The notes beneath the pieces are model-generated. The model did not search any database. It was not told where the DNA came from and was given only the letters and a program-made list of their open reading frames with translations. This document shows positions 27,279 through 39,205 of a stretch of 64,000 nucleotides of DNA, in pieces. Where the stretch lies: positions 124,001 to 188,000 of the forward strand of contig DATAUW010000012.1 of NCBI GenBank assembly GCA_036268055.1. The letters run 5' to 3'. Position numbers and translations under genes: made by a program. This DNA comes from Verrucomicrobiia bacterium. GTDB taxonomy: Bacteria > Verrucomicrobiota > Verrucomicrobiia > Limisphaerales > Pedosphaeraceae. Numbering within the stretch: the first letter of the stretch is position 1; the number at the start of each line of letters is the position of its first letter.

Positions 27279-27998
27279 ATGTCAACCAACCAAACAAGCT
27301 GGCAATCCTTTGAGGATATCAAAAGAGCCGCTGAAGCCGGAGATCCGGCTTCGCAATGCTACATCGGCATCTGCTACCAGACCGGCCAGGGCGTGCCGCT
27401 GGATTATACCCAGGCAGTGATTTGGTTGCGCAAAGCCGCGGAACAAAACGATTCCTCCGCGCAATGTTATCTCGGCGTTTGCTATCTCAACGGCTGGGGT
27501 GTGCCGCAGGAATTCGGCGAAGCGGCCAAGTGGTTCCGCGAAGCCGCCGAGCAGGATGATCCCGCCGCGCAATTCAATTTGGGTGTGCTTTACGAAACCG
27601 GCCAGGGCGTGACGCAAAATTATGCCGAAGCCGTCAAATGGTATCACGCCGCCGCCGACCAGGGCGAACCCCAGGCGCAATTCAATCTCGGCGTGTTTTA
27701 CGAGATGGGCCAGGTTGTGCCGCAGGATTATGCTGAAGCCGTGAAATGGTATCTGGCTGCCGCTGACCAGGAAGTAGGCCCGGCGCAATGCAATTTGGGT
27801 TTGTGTTACCAGACCGGTCGCGGAGTTCCGCAAAGCAATTCCGAAGCGGTGAAATGGTTTTGCCGCGCCGCCAAGCAGGGCGACAAAACCGCCCAACACA
27901 ATCTTGGTCTTTATTACGCAAGTCTTGAAGCCAAGCAAGCCGCTGCCGCAGAAGCGGCTGCCGCTGCTGCTGAAGCCGGCACTGAAACCGCCGCGTAA
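27279..27998 (+). CDS. Sel1-repeat (TPR-like) protein
   Basis: The protein has 239 aa with six consecutive 36 residue Sel1 units, each with the core (A/S)Q-x2-(L/I)G-x-x-Y-x2-G-x-(G/V)V-x-x-(D/N)-(Y/F)-x-EA-x-KW. The track ends in an Ala/Glu-rich tail (about 215-239). No signal peptide is visible from the ATG at 27279, so a cytoplasmic interaction protein is likely. The near-identical repeats at the DNA level (27400-27850) suggest recent internal duplication. It is convergent with the next gene, with 14 bases between the stops. Confidence 0.85.
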   Translation: MSTNQTSWQSFEDIKRAAEAGDPASQCYIGICYQTGQGVPLDYTQAVIWLRKAAEQNDSSAQCYLGVCYLNGWGVPQEFGEAAKWFREAAEQDDPAAQFNLGVLYETGQGVTQNYAEAVKWYHAAADQGEPQAQFNLGVFYEMGQVVPQDYAEAVKWYLAAADQEVGPAQCNLGLCYQTGRGVPQSNSEAVKWFCRAAKQGDKTAQHNLGLYYASLEAKQAAAAEAAAAAAEAGTETAA

Positions 27999-28012
27999 TT
28001 AGCCAAACAGGA

Positions 28013-28783
28013 CTAAACGCCCTTTCGCTTTTTCCGAAGCTCCTTCACTTTATCAATTCGTGCCCGCACGCGGCCATGCAGGCGAGCCTTCAATCCACCC
28101 GATTTTTTCTCCGGCTGCTCGCGTCGTAAAATATATGTCACATGCGGCACGGAGGTGCGTGAGATGTCTTCCGGCGTGGTGTTTTTTCCCGCGATGCCCG
28201 GCACGAGATCCAGGCCCGCTTTGCCGAACAAATGTTGGACGAATGCCGAGCAATAAATCGAACTTTCGCGCGCCAATAAATTTTCCTTCGCGCGCAATTT
28301 CGGCTCGCGCAGCGCGATCAGCGTGCCGATCAGTTCTCGCAGCGAATATCGCGTGCGCGCGGCCACCAGTTCCAGGCCTTCATGCAGCAACTTCGCCACC
28401 GACGTTTCGGGCAAAGCGAAATCCAGCACCGCCAGCGTCGTGTAAAAATTCTCGTCGAAATATTTCGCGATGCGATTTTCCTGCACGCCGAGCCGGATAT
28501 GTTTGCGATTGATCTGGATGTCCGATTCGATCACCCAATGATGGCCGTCGTGGCGCGAACCCTGGAAAAGAAATGCATGTGACCACGCGCCCCACTCGCC
28601 AAGGGGATCAATGTGCCGCTCGGCGCGAAGGATGGCCTTGTCCACGAGCGTGCTGCCGCCGCAAAGCCCGACGCGGCCGGGACGCGCGTATTGCTCCAGA
28701 AATTCGCGATTGGAAATCCCCGTGACCACGACAACTTGATTTTGTGCCGCGCCCGTTTGCTTTTCTGCGTTTGAATTATCCAT
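28013..28783 (-). CDS. YiiX-type papain-like (permuted NlpC/P60) protein
   Basis: The 256 aa protein shows a plausible permuted NlpC/P60 layout. WGAWSHAFLFQG with a conserved His (about residue 70) comes early, and SSIYCSAFVQHLF with the likely catalytic Cys comes late, followed by LDLVPGIAGKNTTPEDI. YiiX-like enzymes act as amidases or esterases on cell-wall or lipid-linked substrates. No signal peptide. The start is taken at the ATG at 28783, with AAAAGG just before it; an upstream in-frame start would add a hydrophobic-basic tail. A basic C-terminal tail (KELRKKRKGV) may contact membranes. Substrate unknown. Confidence 0.6.
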   Translation of the reverse strand: MDNSNAEKQTGAAQNQVVVVTGISNREFLEQYARPGRVGLCGGSTLVDKAILRAERHIDPLGEWGAWSHAFLFQGSRHDGHHWVIESDIQINRKHIRLGVQENRIAKYFDENFYTTLAVLDFALPETSVAKLLHEGLELVAARTRYSLRELIGTLIALREPKLRAKENLLARESSIYCSAFVQHLFGKAGLDLVPGIAGKNTTPEDISRTSVPHVTYILRREQPEKKSGGLKARLHGRVRARIDKVKELRKKRKGV

Positions 28784-28858
28784 GCCTTTTCGAGAAAGTA
28801 ATAATTTGAGGAAGAGAAGGCCACCCAAAATTTTTGTCTCTTGCTCCTTCTGTTTTTT

Positions 28859-28884
28859 CTCCGCGCCTCCGCGTCTCCGCGGTT
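28859..28884. repeat. solo end of the 178 bp palindromic element
   Basis: CTCCGCGCCTCCGCGTCTCC plus GCGGTT resembles the right arm at 6646-6671, built from the same words (CTCCGCG, GTCTCCG, CCTCCGC, CGGTT) in a slightly different order. No matching left arm is present within 300 bases, so this is a remnant or solo end. It lies in the gap between the YiiX-like gene and tgt. Confidence 0.5.
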
Positions 28885-28907
28885 AAACAAGGTTTCGACT
28901 CACGTAA

Positions 28908-30958
<2,051 letters not shown>

Positions 30959-31048
30959 TGAAAAACTATAGTCGCGCCGCTATCGCGCACCAATAAATTT
31001 TACGAAATGCCTTGCGCCCTAAAAAACCGTTTTCCATGATAGATTAGG

Positions 31049-31993
31049 ATGAGTAAAGAAAATCCAATCGAAGAAAACCAGACGTCCGCGAAGTCCGCCC
31101 CGGGTCCGCGCAAAGACAAACTCGACATCTACCTTGATGCCGTAAAGACGCTTCCGCCCACGCCCTCGCTCATGCTGAAATTGATGGCGATTTTCAAACA
31201 GGCGAATCCGGACATTGACGAGGTCGCCACGCTCATCAGCCGCGATCCTTCGCTGACTTCGGAAGTTTTAAAGTGCTGCAATTCGCCGCGTTATCGTGGT
31301 GAAAAAAATGTGGCGGACATGTTCGAGGCGATTGCACGGCTCGGGTTTTACGAAGTCTATCGCATCGTCATGATGATTTCAGCGACGCGCAGCATTTCGC
31401 TGGATAACATCGAGTCGGTGCTGGTGGTCGAAGCGCTTTGCCGGCATTCCAAAGCGACCGCCGTGGCGGCAAGTGTGGTGGCCAAGGCGACGGGAGAGGA
31501 TTCCGACGCGGCGTTCATCGCCGGCTTGCTGCATGATATTGGCAAAATCGTTTTGGCCTCGGCGGAAGGCATGCGCTACCGGATGCTGTTCCAGAAATTC
31601 AAGACTTCAGGCGGCTCCATTTCGCAATCGGAAAAAGAGGATTTCGGATTTGATCACAGCGAGATCGGCGGACGTTTGCTGGATCGCTGGGGATTGGCCC
31701 CGGAAATTGTGATCGCGGTTCGTTATCATCATGACGTAGCCGCCGCAGTGGCTTCGGCGGAACTGACGGCGGTGGTCACCCTCGCGGACATGATCGCGAA
31801 CGGCTGGAAAAAACGGTCGGCCAGCGACCCGGCCAGCCTGAATAATTTCACGAAAGCGATTGAAGCGCTCAATTTGGATGCCGACGCCGTCGCGGCGATC
31901 ACCGTGCAGGTGGATGATCAATTAAAACTCGAAGCCGCGCTTTTAGCCACGCCCACCAAGGGGAAATCCACCTCGCCCGCGGCAAAAAAATAG
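31049..31993 (+). CDS. HDOD-domain protein
   Basis: The 314 aa protein starts with a charged tail, then an HDOD domain (about 25-225): VKTLPPTPSLMLKLMAIF, ATLISRDPSLTSEVLKCCNS, and LLHDIGKIVLA with the HD pair of the HD superfamily. HDOD proteins usually lack phosphohydrolase activity and act as signalling scaffolds, often in chemotaxis, c-di-GMP or pilus control. A C-terminal basic tail (TPTKGKSTSPAAKK) follows. Cytoplasmic. It stands alone; regulation of the neighbouring surface systems is conceivable but not shown. Confidence 0.85.
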   Translation: MSKENPIEENQTSAKSAPGPRKDKLDIYLDAVKTLPPTPSLMLKLMAIFKQANPDIDEVATLISRDPSLTSEVLKCCNSPRYRGEKNVADMFEAIARLGFYEVYRIVMMISATRSISLDNIESVLVVEALCRHSKATAVAASVVAKATGEDSDAAFIAGLLHDIGKIVLASAEGMRYRMLFQKFKTSGGSISQSEKEDFGFDHSEIGGRLLDRWGLAPEIVIAVRYHHDVAAAVASAELTAVVTLADMIANGWKKRSASDPASLNNFTKAIEALNLDADAVAAITVQVDDQLKLEAALLATPTKGKSTSPAAKK

Positions 31994-32004
31994 TCCGATC
32001 CCCA

Positions 32005-32176
32005 TGGACCGCGGGTCTGCGATCCGCAGCAAGGTCAATAGGGTCAAGCGGCTTATGGCTCCGCCCGCATCGTTCTATATGCAAGAACCAAACAGTTGGT
32101 TTTTTAAATGATTTCCAAATCGTGAGCGGCAATCTTCACGGGAATTGCTGCGGGTCATAGACCCGCGGTCCGTGGG
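32005..32176 (+). repeat. GCGGGTC-hairpin element, copy 3
   Basis: The left hairpin is slightly decayed (GCGGGTC-TGC-GATCCGC, 32011-32027). The right hairpin GCGGGTC-ATA-GACCCGC (32150-32166) is perfect and followed by GGTCC. Between them are AGCAAGGTCAATAGGGTCAA, a variable AT-richer core (32070-32120), and GCGGCAATCTTCACGGGAAT. It has the same orientation as copy 2. It fills the 220 base gap between the HDOD gene and the convergent GH2 gene and may act as a bidirectional terminator. Confidence 0.75.
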
Positions 32177-32214
32177 GGAAGTGAAATGCCGCTGCTTACG
32201 AACCCGATAATCTA

Positions 32215-35145
32215 TCACTGCACGAAAGGCCGGACGCTGACCGCAACGGCCTTCAATTTCAACACTCCATCCGCCACTTGCGGCGAATGCGCGGTCAGCA
32301 CGATTTGACCAGGCTCGCCGGTGGATTGCACGATGACTTGCGCGAGGCCGCTGAAGAGACTTCGTTTCCATGGGCCGCAAGGTTTTGTCACGCACACTAG
32401 GCCCGGCTCGCCGGTGATTGGATTGCGCCGTGAGTCCCGCGAATTTTTCAGCGCAACCGCGATGATGTTTTTTCCATCTCGTAAATTTTCCGGTGGCAAT
32501 TCAAAAGCCACGTTGCCGTCATTCCAGTTCGCGCCATGCGCCAGCGGACGCCCGTTGAGACACACTGATTCTTCATCACCCGTCGCGCGCCAGACCAGTG
32601 TGAGGGCCGCATCGCCCGCATTGGCCGGTCGCTCGAAACTTGCGCGATACACGAGGGGTTGCGCATTTTGATTTCGATTGCCGCGCCCATCGCCGGGCTT
32701 GAACGACACCGTTTGCCAATTCGAATCATCCACCTCGAAGGCCATCTCCGGGCGGTTTGTTAGCGACTCCACCGTTTTCATCCGCCAATTCTCCAGCGGC
32801 AACGCGCTCGTGGTCTCGACAAATTTATCCGGCTCATGCGACGAGGGATCGCCGTTGCCCACGCCGATGATCCGACCCGGCCCGGTGATGGAAAAAGTGA
32901 TTTCGTTCGTGGCGTTGGGAACGAGGCGGCCTTGCGCGTCGTTCACTTGAGTGGTGATGACCGAAACATCTTCGCGGTCAGCGCGAAGATTTTCGCGATG
33001 CGGCGTGAGTTGGATCGCGGCGGGCGCGCCGGTCGTTTCCCGCTGGTCGGCGAGAATTTCCTTTCCGCCATTGAAGCCGCGCGCGAGCAGCGTGCCCGGC
33101 GCATATTTCACTTTCCATTCGAGATGCGAATTGCGCGGCATCTTTTTGCGGCCCTGGCTTTGACCGTTGAGGAACAACTCGACTTCCTCGCAATTACTCT
33201 GCACCCACACGTCAATGTCTTCGCCCTCGCGCCCCGGCCAATTCCAGTGCGGAAACAAATGCAGCACTGGCGCATCCGACCACCACGCCTGGTAATAATA
33301 AAAATTGTCCTTGGGAAAACCGCAGACGTCCATGATGCCGAATTGCGAACTGATCGCGGGCCAGCCGAACGGCGTTTCCTCGCCGCGATAATCAAAGCCG
33401 GTCCATTGAAAAGTTCCGGCGATGTACGGCCGCTCGACATAATGCGTCCACGCGGGTTCCGCGAGTTCGCCCCAATCAGGTTTGTTTACGTCGTAGGCGC
33501 TCAAATGTTGATGGTCGCGGTCGGTGACATAAATCCCGCGAGTGGAAAAAGTGCTGGCTTCCTCCGTCGCGACCATCGGCTTGCCGGGAAATTTCGCGTG
33601 AAACTGGTCTTCGCTGCCGTGGCTGAAATAATTGAGGCCCATCACATCCACAATCGTGGACGCGCCGTAACCCCAGCCGCCGCTGATTGCCGAAGTCACG
33701 CGCCGCGTCGGGTCAAGGCGCTGCACAAGCGACTGCATCGCCTCGGTGATGCGACGCCCGCGCTCATTGCCCTCGAGGTTCCATTCCTCATTGCCGAGCG
33801 ACCAGATAATGACACTGGGATGATTGCGATCACGGCGGATGAAACTTTCCAGTTCGCTGAGAACTTCCAGGCTTGCGCCCATCCGGCGATTCTCGTCCAT
33901 CACAAGCAAGCCGAGGCGGTCGCAAGCGTCGAGCAACTCCGGCGTCGGCGGATTGTGGCTGGTGCGAATGGCGTTCGAGCCCATCTTCTTGAGTTGCGTG
34001 AGGCGAAACATATTCAATTCATCCGGCACCGCCGCGCCGACGCCAGCATGGTCTTCGTGGTCGCACGTGCCCTTGAGTTCAACGTGCTTGCCATTGAGGA
34101 AAAAACCTTCGTTCGCATCCCAGCGCACCGTGCGAATGCCGAAGGAAGTTTCGTAACGATCCACGACCGCGTTTTCGGTGCGAATGGTGGTGACCAGCTT
34201 ATGCAGATACGGTGATTCGCATGACCAAAGCGCGGGATTTGTGACGGTGAGCGATGACGAAAATTCACCAGGCGTGCCAGCAGCCAGCGACAGTGATTTT
34301 GATACGCCGCTCGCGAGCGGCTGCCCGTTGGCATCGAGAATCGTCTGCTCAATTTCAAATGGAACTGAATTGGTGTCATCGTTGTTCACGGTGACGCGCG
34401 CGGTAATGGTGGCGAGGTTATTCGTGACTTCGCTGCTGACGAAAGTTCCGTGATCGGCCACATGCAGCGGCGCGGTTTTTTCCAGCCACACATGACGGTA
34501 AATCCCCGCGCCCTCATAAAACCAGCCTTCCTCCAGCGAGGCATCCGCACGCACGGCAATGACATTTTCGCCGCCGTAATTAAGCACGGAGGTCAGGTCA
34601 TAATTGAAACCAGTGTAGCCGCTGGCCTCGCGGCCCAGATAAAAACCATTCACCCAAACTGTCGAATCGCGGAAGACGCCGTCGAATTCCACACTGATGC
34701 GCCGCCCGGCATCGCTCGCGGGAATGAAAAAAGTTTTGCGATACCATCCGACGGAGGTCGCGGGAAAATTCCGGCCAATGGCTTTGTAACCGTGACTCGC
34801 GCTGCCCGCACGGTCGAACGGAACCTCCACGGCCCAATCATGCGGCAGGTCAAGCAAGCGCCAGCCGCGGTCGTCGAAATCAACCGCCGCCGCGCCCGCG
34901 CCGTTGCCGGCCTTGGCGTAGTAAGAAAAATAATTTCCGGCGGGATCGAAATCCTTGCCAGGCTCGCGCGCGTGGCCGAAGGCGAACCGCCAGTTGAAAT
35001 CCATCAGCAAGCGTTCGCGCACGGCGCCATTGGTGGCTTGATCTTCCGCGTGCGCCACGCCCAGCACGGCCAGGCTAATCAACACAGCGGCGCAGAAAAA
35101 AATTCTGCCGCCGCGAATAATCTTTGCGCGATTGACGCTCATCAT
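32215..35145 (-). CDS. exported GH2 beta-galactosidase-like enzyme
   Basis: The protein (976 aa from the ATG at 35145) has a signal peptide (RIFFCAAVLISLAVLGVAHA), a sugar-binding jelly roll with LPHDWAVEVPF and VWVNGFYLGREASGYTGF, an Ig-like middle domain, and a GH2 barrel with RTSHNPP, WSLGNEEWN (acid/base Glu near residue 453) and VATEEAS (nucleophile Glu). Further Ig and beta domains at the C-terminus (about 720-976) include a second binding module. It should cleave beta-galactosides or related glycans in the periplasm or outside. It is divergent from the sensor kinase gene, 195 bases apart, which probably controls it. Confidence 0.9.
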   Translation of the reverse strand: MMSVNRAKIIRGGRIFFCAAVLISLAVLGVAHAEDQATNGAVRERLLMDFNWRFAFGHAREPGKDFDPAGNYFSYYAKAGNGAGAAAVDFDDRGWRLLDLPHDWAVEVPFDRAGSASHGYKAIGRNFPATSVGWYRKTFFIPASDAGRRISVEFDGVFRDSTVWVNGFYLGREASGYTGFNYDLTSVLNYGGENVIAVRADASLEEGWFYEGAGIYRHVWLEKTAPLHVADHGTFVSSEVTNNLATITARVTVNNDDTNSVPFEIEQTILDANGQPLASGVSKSLSLAAGTPGEFSSSLTVTNPALWSCESPYLHKLVTTIRTENAVVDRYETSFGIRTVRWDANEGFFLNGKHVELKGTCDHEDHAGVGAAVPDELNMFRLTQLKKMGSNAIRTSHNPPTPELLDACDRLGLLVMDENRRMGASLEVLSELESFIRRDRNHPSVIIWSLGNEEWNLEGNERGRRITEAMQSLVQRLDPTRRVTSAISGGWGYGASTIVDVMGLNYFSHGSEDQFHAKFPGKPMVATEEASTFSTRGIYVTDRDHQHLSAYDVNKPDWGELAEPAWTHYVERPYIAGTFQWTGFDYRGEETPFGWPAISSQFGIMDVCGFPKDNFYYYQAWWSDAPVLHLFPHWNWPGREGEDIDVWVQSNCEEVELFLNGQSQGRKKMPRNSHLEWKVKYAPGTLLARGFNGGKEILADQRETTGAPAAIQLTPHRENLRADREDVSVITTQVNDAQGRLVPNATNEITFSITGPGRIIGVGNGDPSSHEPDKFVETTSALPLENWRMKTVESLTNRPEMAFEVDDSNWQTVSFKPGDGRGNRNQNAQPLVYRASFERPANAGDAALTLVWRATGDEESVCLNGRPLAHGANWNDGNVAFELPPENLRDGKNIIAVALKNSRDSRRNPITGEPGLVCVTKPCGPWKRSLFSGLAQVIVQSTGEPGQIVLTAHSPQVADGVLKLKAVAVSVRPFVQ

Positions 35146-35340
35146 TTTCCCGAGCAGGGGTTTTGAAATTTCGCGGGCAAACCAAATTCCCGTGAGCGAA
35201 CGCAAAACGATCCGATGCTGGACGGACAGTTTAGGCCAACGGGCGCGTCCTTGGCTTGTCGTTAAAAATTACGAGGGAAACCGGGGGAGGAAACTTTTAA
35301 GCTGGCACCTGAATTGACGTTATTTGGATATTCCTTGCGC

Positions 35341-38300
35341 ATGGTGGCGGGCTGCAACAAAATCTCGCGTGTGTTCACCCCGCGTCCAGTTTCGAAATGT
35401 CCGCGACCGCGCGCTGGCGCATGCATCCGAAGCGGGCGAACATTTTTCTCGCCGCAAATCCAAATCGTTTTCGCGCTGCTGATAATATTGGCACCATTTT
35501 TCCACGCCTTAGCCACCACACCCATGGCGACCAATGGCATGGATTATTTTATTCGCCTGTGGCAGATGGGCGACAACGGGCTTCCCGAAAACAATGTCAC
35601 CGCCGTCATTCAGGCCAGCGACGGATTTCTTTGGCTCGGCACGCGCAGCGGCCTGGCGCGTTTCGACGGCACAAGCTTCGAGGTCTTCAACAGCGGCAAC
35701 GCCCCGGAGATGCGCAGCAGCCATGTCACGTGTTTGTTTGAAGGGACGAACGGCACGCTGTGGATCGGCCACGACAACGGGGATGTCACGACTTACCAGG
35801 CGGGAAAATTTTCGGCGGTGCCGGTGCTGGCGCATTGGCTGGGCGGGAAAATTTTTGCGATCTGCTCGGATGCGGCGGGCGATGTTTGGCTGTTGAACCA
35901 GCACGGCGAACTCGGACGCGTGAAAGACGGCGCGGTGATCGAATGTTCCAACGACCGCCCGGTGCATCTGCTCGCGGTGGCGAAAAATCCGCGCGGCGGT
36001 TTTTGGATCCAGCGCGATACGGATGTTTCCTTTCTCGACGGGGGCAAGTTGCATCCGATTTTGACCAACACGACGACGAACACTTATGTGCAGGGAATTT
36101 GCGCGACGCACGACGGCGGGCTTTGGGTGATGATGGAGCATCACATCAAGCTCTGGAAAAATGGCGAGTGGGCCGCCGATTTTGAACCCGCGCCGTCGGA
36201 TTGGGCGCCTTCGCCCGCGATGATCGAGACGCGCTCGGGATATTTGGCGGTGGCGACTTCGGACCACGGGTTGTATATCGCGTTGCCGGGGCACGATTCG
36301 ATGCGATTTTGCCGCACGAACGGCTTGTCGAGTGATTGGATCAATTCGATGTGCGAAGATCGCGAAGGCAATTTGTGGGTGGGAACCGGCAACGGCGGGC
36401 TGGCAATGTTGCGGGCGGTGAGTGTGAAAAAAATGGCGCCGCCCGATGCGTGGGAGGGCCGCGCCGTGCTGGCGGTGGATGCCGGAAAAGACGGGCGATT
36501 GTGGATGGGCACGGAAGGCGCGGGACTGTATTCGTTCGATGGCGAGACTTGGACAAATTTCACCGAGGCGGTGGGGCTTGAGCATCGGTATGTGTGGTCG
36601 GTCGCGCCGGATGCGCCCGGCGGAATTTGGGCGGGCACGTGGGGCGGCGGGGTTTACGCGCAGACGAACGGACGTTTTGAGCGTCCCGCCGGTCTCGCGA
36701 ATTTATTTGTCGCGGCGATCTGCCGCTCGCGAACGGGGGCGATGCTTGTAGGCACGAGTGAGGGTTTGTTGTGCGTGAGTGGCGACAGAACAAATTGGTT
36801 CGCGGGAAAACCGGATTTGGTTTCGCCGGACGTGCGCGCGGTTTGCGAAGCTGCGGATGGGACGGTGTGGTTCGGGATGTCGGGCGGCGGGCTTGGTTGC
36901 CGGCAGAATGGCAAGGTGCGGCAATATCGGCGCGGCGATGGGCTATCGAGTGATTTTGTCCAGTGCCTTCATTTGGACGAAGACGGCGGCTTGTGGATCG
37001 GAACTTTGGGCGGCGGTTTGAATCGCTTCAAGGACGGACGTTTTGCCTCCATCACAAAAAAGCAGGGACTCAATGACGAGGTTATTTGCGACATTGAGGA
37101 CGACGGGCAGGGAAACTTCTGGATCAGTTCGCACGACGGCATCATGCGCGTCAATAAAAGCGAGCTGGCCAGTTGCGCCAATGGGACGCGCAGCAAAGTG
37201 CTGTGCCTGAATTTTGGCTTGAGCGACGGCTTGCCTTCACTGGAATGCTCGGGCGGATTTCAACCGGCGGGTTGCAAAACCGCGGACGGCAACCTTTGGT
37301 TTCCCACGGCGAAAGGATTGGCGTGCGTGAATCCGAACACGATTCGCATCAATCCAAAGCCACCACCGGTGGTGATCGAAGAAATGCGCGTGGACGGATT
37401 GGCGGTGGCGAATCTTTTCGCGCTGACGAACGAGCTTAAAATTCCGCCGGGGCATCACCGGCTAGAATTCGATTACGCGGGGCTAAGTTATATGGCGCCC
37501 GAACGCGTACGGTTTCGGTATCGCCTGGACGGCCTTGATCACGAATGGGGTGAAACGTCGCAGAAGCGGCTGGCGGATTTCAGTTATATTCCGCCGGGCT
37601 CGTACGTGTTTCGCGTGACGGCCTGCAACAACGACGGCGTGTGGAGCGAAGACGGGGCATCGCTCGCATTCAATGTGCTTCCCTATTTCTGGCAGACGTG
37701 GTGGTTTTTTGGGCTGACCGGATTGGTCGCGGCGGCGGCGGTTGGTGGAAGCGTGCTGGTGGCGACGCGGCGGCGCATGCGGTTGAAACTCGACCGGCTC
37801 GAACACCAGCGCGCCATTGAGCGCGAGCGCACGCGCATCGCCAAGGACATCCACGACGACCTCGGCGCGAGCCTGACGCGCATCTCCATGCTGAGCCAGT
37901 CCGCGCGCAGCGATTTGACCAACGCGCCCGAAGCGGCGGCGCAGGTGGACCAGATCTGCGGCATGGCGCGCGAACTCACGCGGGCGATGGACGAAATTGT
38001 GTGGGCGGTGAATCCCGAACACGACTCGCTCGACAGCCTGGCGATCTACATGGGAAAATACGCGCAGGATTATTTGCGTTCGGCAGGCGTCCGTTCGCGC
38101 CTGGATATTCCCGAAGAATTGCCGCCGTGGCGCGTCACCGCCGAAGTGCGGCATAATATATTTCTCGCGTTCAAGGAAGCATTGAACAATGTGGTGAAAC
38201 ATTCCGGCGCATCCGAAGTGCGCGTGACGCTGACGCTCGGCCTCAAGGCGTTCGTATTGTCAGCGCAAGATAATGGGCGCGGGTTCACGCCAGGGTTAAT

Positions 38301-38505
38301 GCTGCACGCAAATTCGAGCGACCCCGACCGCGTGGAAGGCGGCCACGGACTGGCGAACATGAAATTACGGCTGGAAGAAATCGGCGGCAGTTTTGAGATT
38401 CAAAGCGCACCACAAGCAGGCACGACCGGGACTTTTTCCGTGCCGTTGAAGGCATCGCGGTTTGAGGATTTGAAAATGGCGGCGACGATGCCTCGTAAAA
38501 AATGA
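35341..38505 (+). CDS. Reg_prop/Y_Y_Y two-component sensor histidine kinase
   Basis: The 1054 aa kinase has an N-terminal hydrophobic signal/anchor (IVFALLIILAPFFHALA), then about 14 Reg_prop propeller blades (such as IQASDGFLWLGTRSGLARFD, EDREGNLWVGTGNGGLA), a Y_Y_Y domain (HHRLEFDYAGLSYMAPERV, then RVTACNNDGVWSEDG), a transmembrane helix (about 785-810), and a NarL-type HisKA_3 domain with the phospho-acceptor His near 838 (IHDDLGASLTR). The ATPase follows with DNGRGF and GGHGLANMKLRLEEIGG. Periplasmic propellers of this type sense oligosaccharides. The start is uncertain; the ATG at 35341 was chosen over an upstream TTG. The response regulator follows 10 bases later. Confidence 0.9.
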   Translation: MVAGCNKISRVFTPRPVSKCPRPRAGACIRSGRTFFSPQIQIVFALLIILAPFFHALATTPMATNGMDYFIRLWQMGDNGLPENNVTAVIQASDGFLWLGTRSGLARFDGTSFEVFNSGNAPEMRSSHVTCLFEGTNGTLWIGHDNGDVTTYQAGKFSAVPVLAHWLGGKIFAICSDAAGDVWLLNQHGELGRVKDGAVIECSNDRPVHLLAVAKNPRGGFWIQRDTDVSFLDGGKLHPILTNTTTNTYVQGICATHDGGLWVMMEHHIKLWKNGEWAADFEPAPSDWAPSPAMIETRSGYLAVATSDHGLYIALPGHDSMRFCRTNGLSSDWINSMCEDREGNLWVGTGNGGLAMLRAVSVKKMAPPDAWEGRAVLAVDAGKDGRLWMGTEGAGLYSFDGETWTNFTEAVGLEHRYVWSVAPDAPGGIWAGTWGGGVYAQTNGRFERPAGLANLFVAAICRSRTGAMLVGTSEGLLCVSGDRTNWFAGKPDLVSPDVRAVCEAADGTVWFGMSGGGLGCRQNGKVRQYRRGDGLSSDFVQCLHLDEDGGLWIGTLGGGLNRFKDGRFASITKKQGLNDEVICDIEDDGQGNFWISSHDGIMRVNKSELASCANGTRSKVLCLNFGLSDGLPSLECSGGFQPAGCKTADGNLWFPTAKGLACVNPNTIRINPKPPPVVIEEMRVDGLAVANLFALTNELKIPPGHHRLEFDYAGLSYMAPERVRFRYRLDGLDHEWGETSQKRLADFSYIPPGSYVFRVTACNNDGVWSEDGASLAFNVLPYFWQTWWFFGLTGLVAAAAVGGSVLVATRRRMRLKLDRLEHQRAIERERTRIAKDIHDDLGASLTRISMLSQSARSDLTNAPEAAAQVDQICGMARELTRAMDEIVWAVNPEHDSLDSLAIYMGKYAQDYLRSAGVRSRLDIPEELPPWRVTAEVRHNIFLAFKEALNNVVKHSGASEVRVTLTLGLKAFVLSAQDNGRGFTPGLMLHANSSDPDRVEGGHGLANMKLRLEEIGGSFEIQSAPQAGTTGTFSVPLKASRFEDLKMAATMPRKK

Positions 38506-38515
38506 CGAGAGCAAT

Positions 38516-39205
38516 GTGCTGGCGGGCGGGTGGAAAATTGGCGATAAGAATTTTGTGAGCATAGGCGTTTCGATTATTGAAGATGACGAGCCCACGCGGG
38601 AAATCCTGATGGGCTGGATCAAGCGTTCGCGGGATTTTCATCTCGTGAGCAACCACGGCAGCGCCGAGCGCGCGTTGCTGCGGCTGCCCGCGGAGAAGCC
38701 GGAAGTCGTGCTGATGGACATCAACCTGCCGCGCATGAGCGGCATCGAATGTGTGCGGCAGTTGAAAACGCTCATGCCCGACACGCAATTTCTCATGCTC
38801 ACCGTTTATGAGGACTCCGACCATTTGTTCAACGCGCTCGCCGGCGGCGCGAGCGGTTATCTGCTCAAGCGCACCTTGCGCGAGGAATTGATCGAGGCGC
38901 TCAAGGATGTCCACTCCGGCGGTTCGCCGATGAGCAGCAACATCGCGCGCAAATTGGTGCAATCCTTTCGCCGCACTCCCGAGCAGGTGGACGGGGTGGA
39001 AGACTTGACGCCGCGCGAGCGCGAAGTATTGCGGCTGCTGGCGGCGGGAGATTTGTACAAGGAAATCGCCGACCATTTGCGCATCAGCATCACGACGGTG
39101 AATGCGCACGTGCGGCGCATCTACGAAAAATTGCACGTCCGTTCGCGCGCGCAGGCATTGGCAAAATTTCCCCACCTCGCCATGCCGGAAGCGCCGCGGG
39201 AGTAG
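38516..39205 (+). CDS. NarL/LuxR-type response regulator
   Basis: The receiver domain (about 14-130) has IIEDDEPTREI, the phospho-acceptor Asp near residue 68 (VLMDINLPRMSG) and the conserved Thr and Lys positions (LMLTVYED, YLLKRTLREE). The LuxR helix-turn-helix at the C-terminus is LTPREREVLRLLAAGDLYKE with ITTVNAHVRRIYEKL. It should bind DNA when phosphorylated by the adjacent kinase. Translation probably starts at GTG 38516; GTG 38555 directly before the receiver is an alternative. A likely target is the divergent GH2 gene. Confidence 0.92.
   Translation: MLAGGWKIGDKNFVSIGVSIIEDDEPTREILMGWIKRSRDFHLVSNHGSAERALLRLPAEKPEVVLMDINLPRMSGIECVRQLKTLMPDTQFLMLTVYEDSDHLFNALAGGASGYLLKRTLREELIEALKDVHSGGSPMSSNIARKLVQSFRRTPEQVDGVEDLTPREREVLRLLAAGDLYKEIADHLRISITTVNAHVRRIYEKLHVRSRAQALAKFPHLAMPEAPRE

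Noticed and set aside
27400-27850. Regular DNA repeats possibly forming a CRISPR array
   Set aside because: The 108 base period is that of the Sel1 protein repeats; no short direct repeats with unique spacers occur anywhere in the window.
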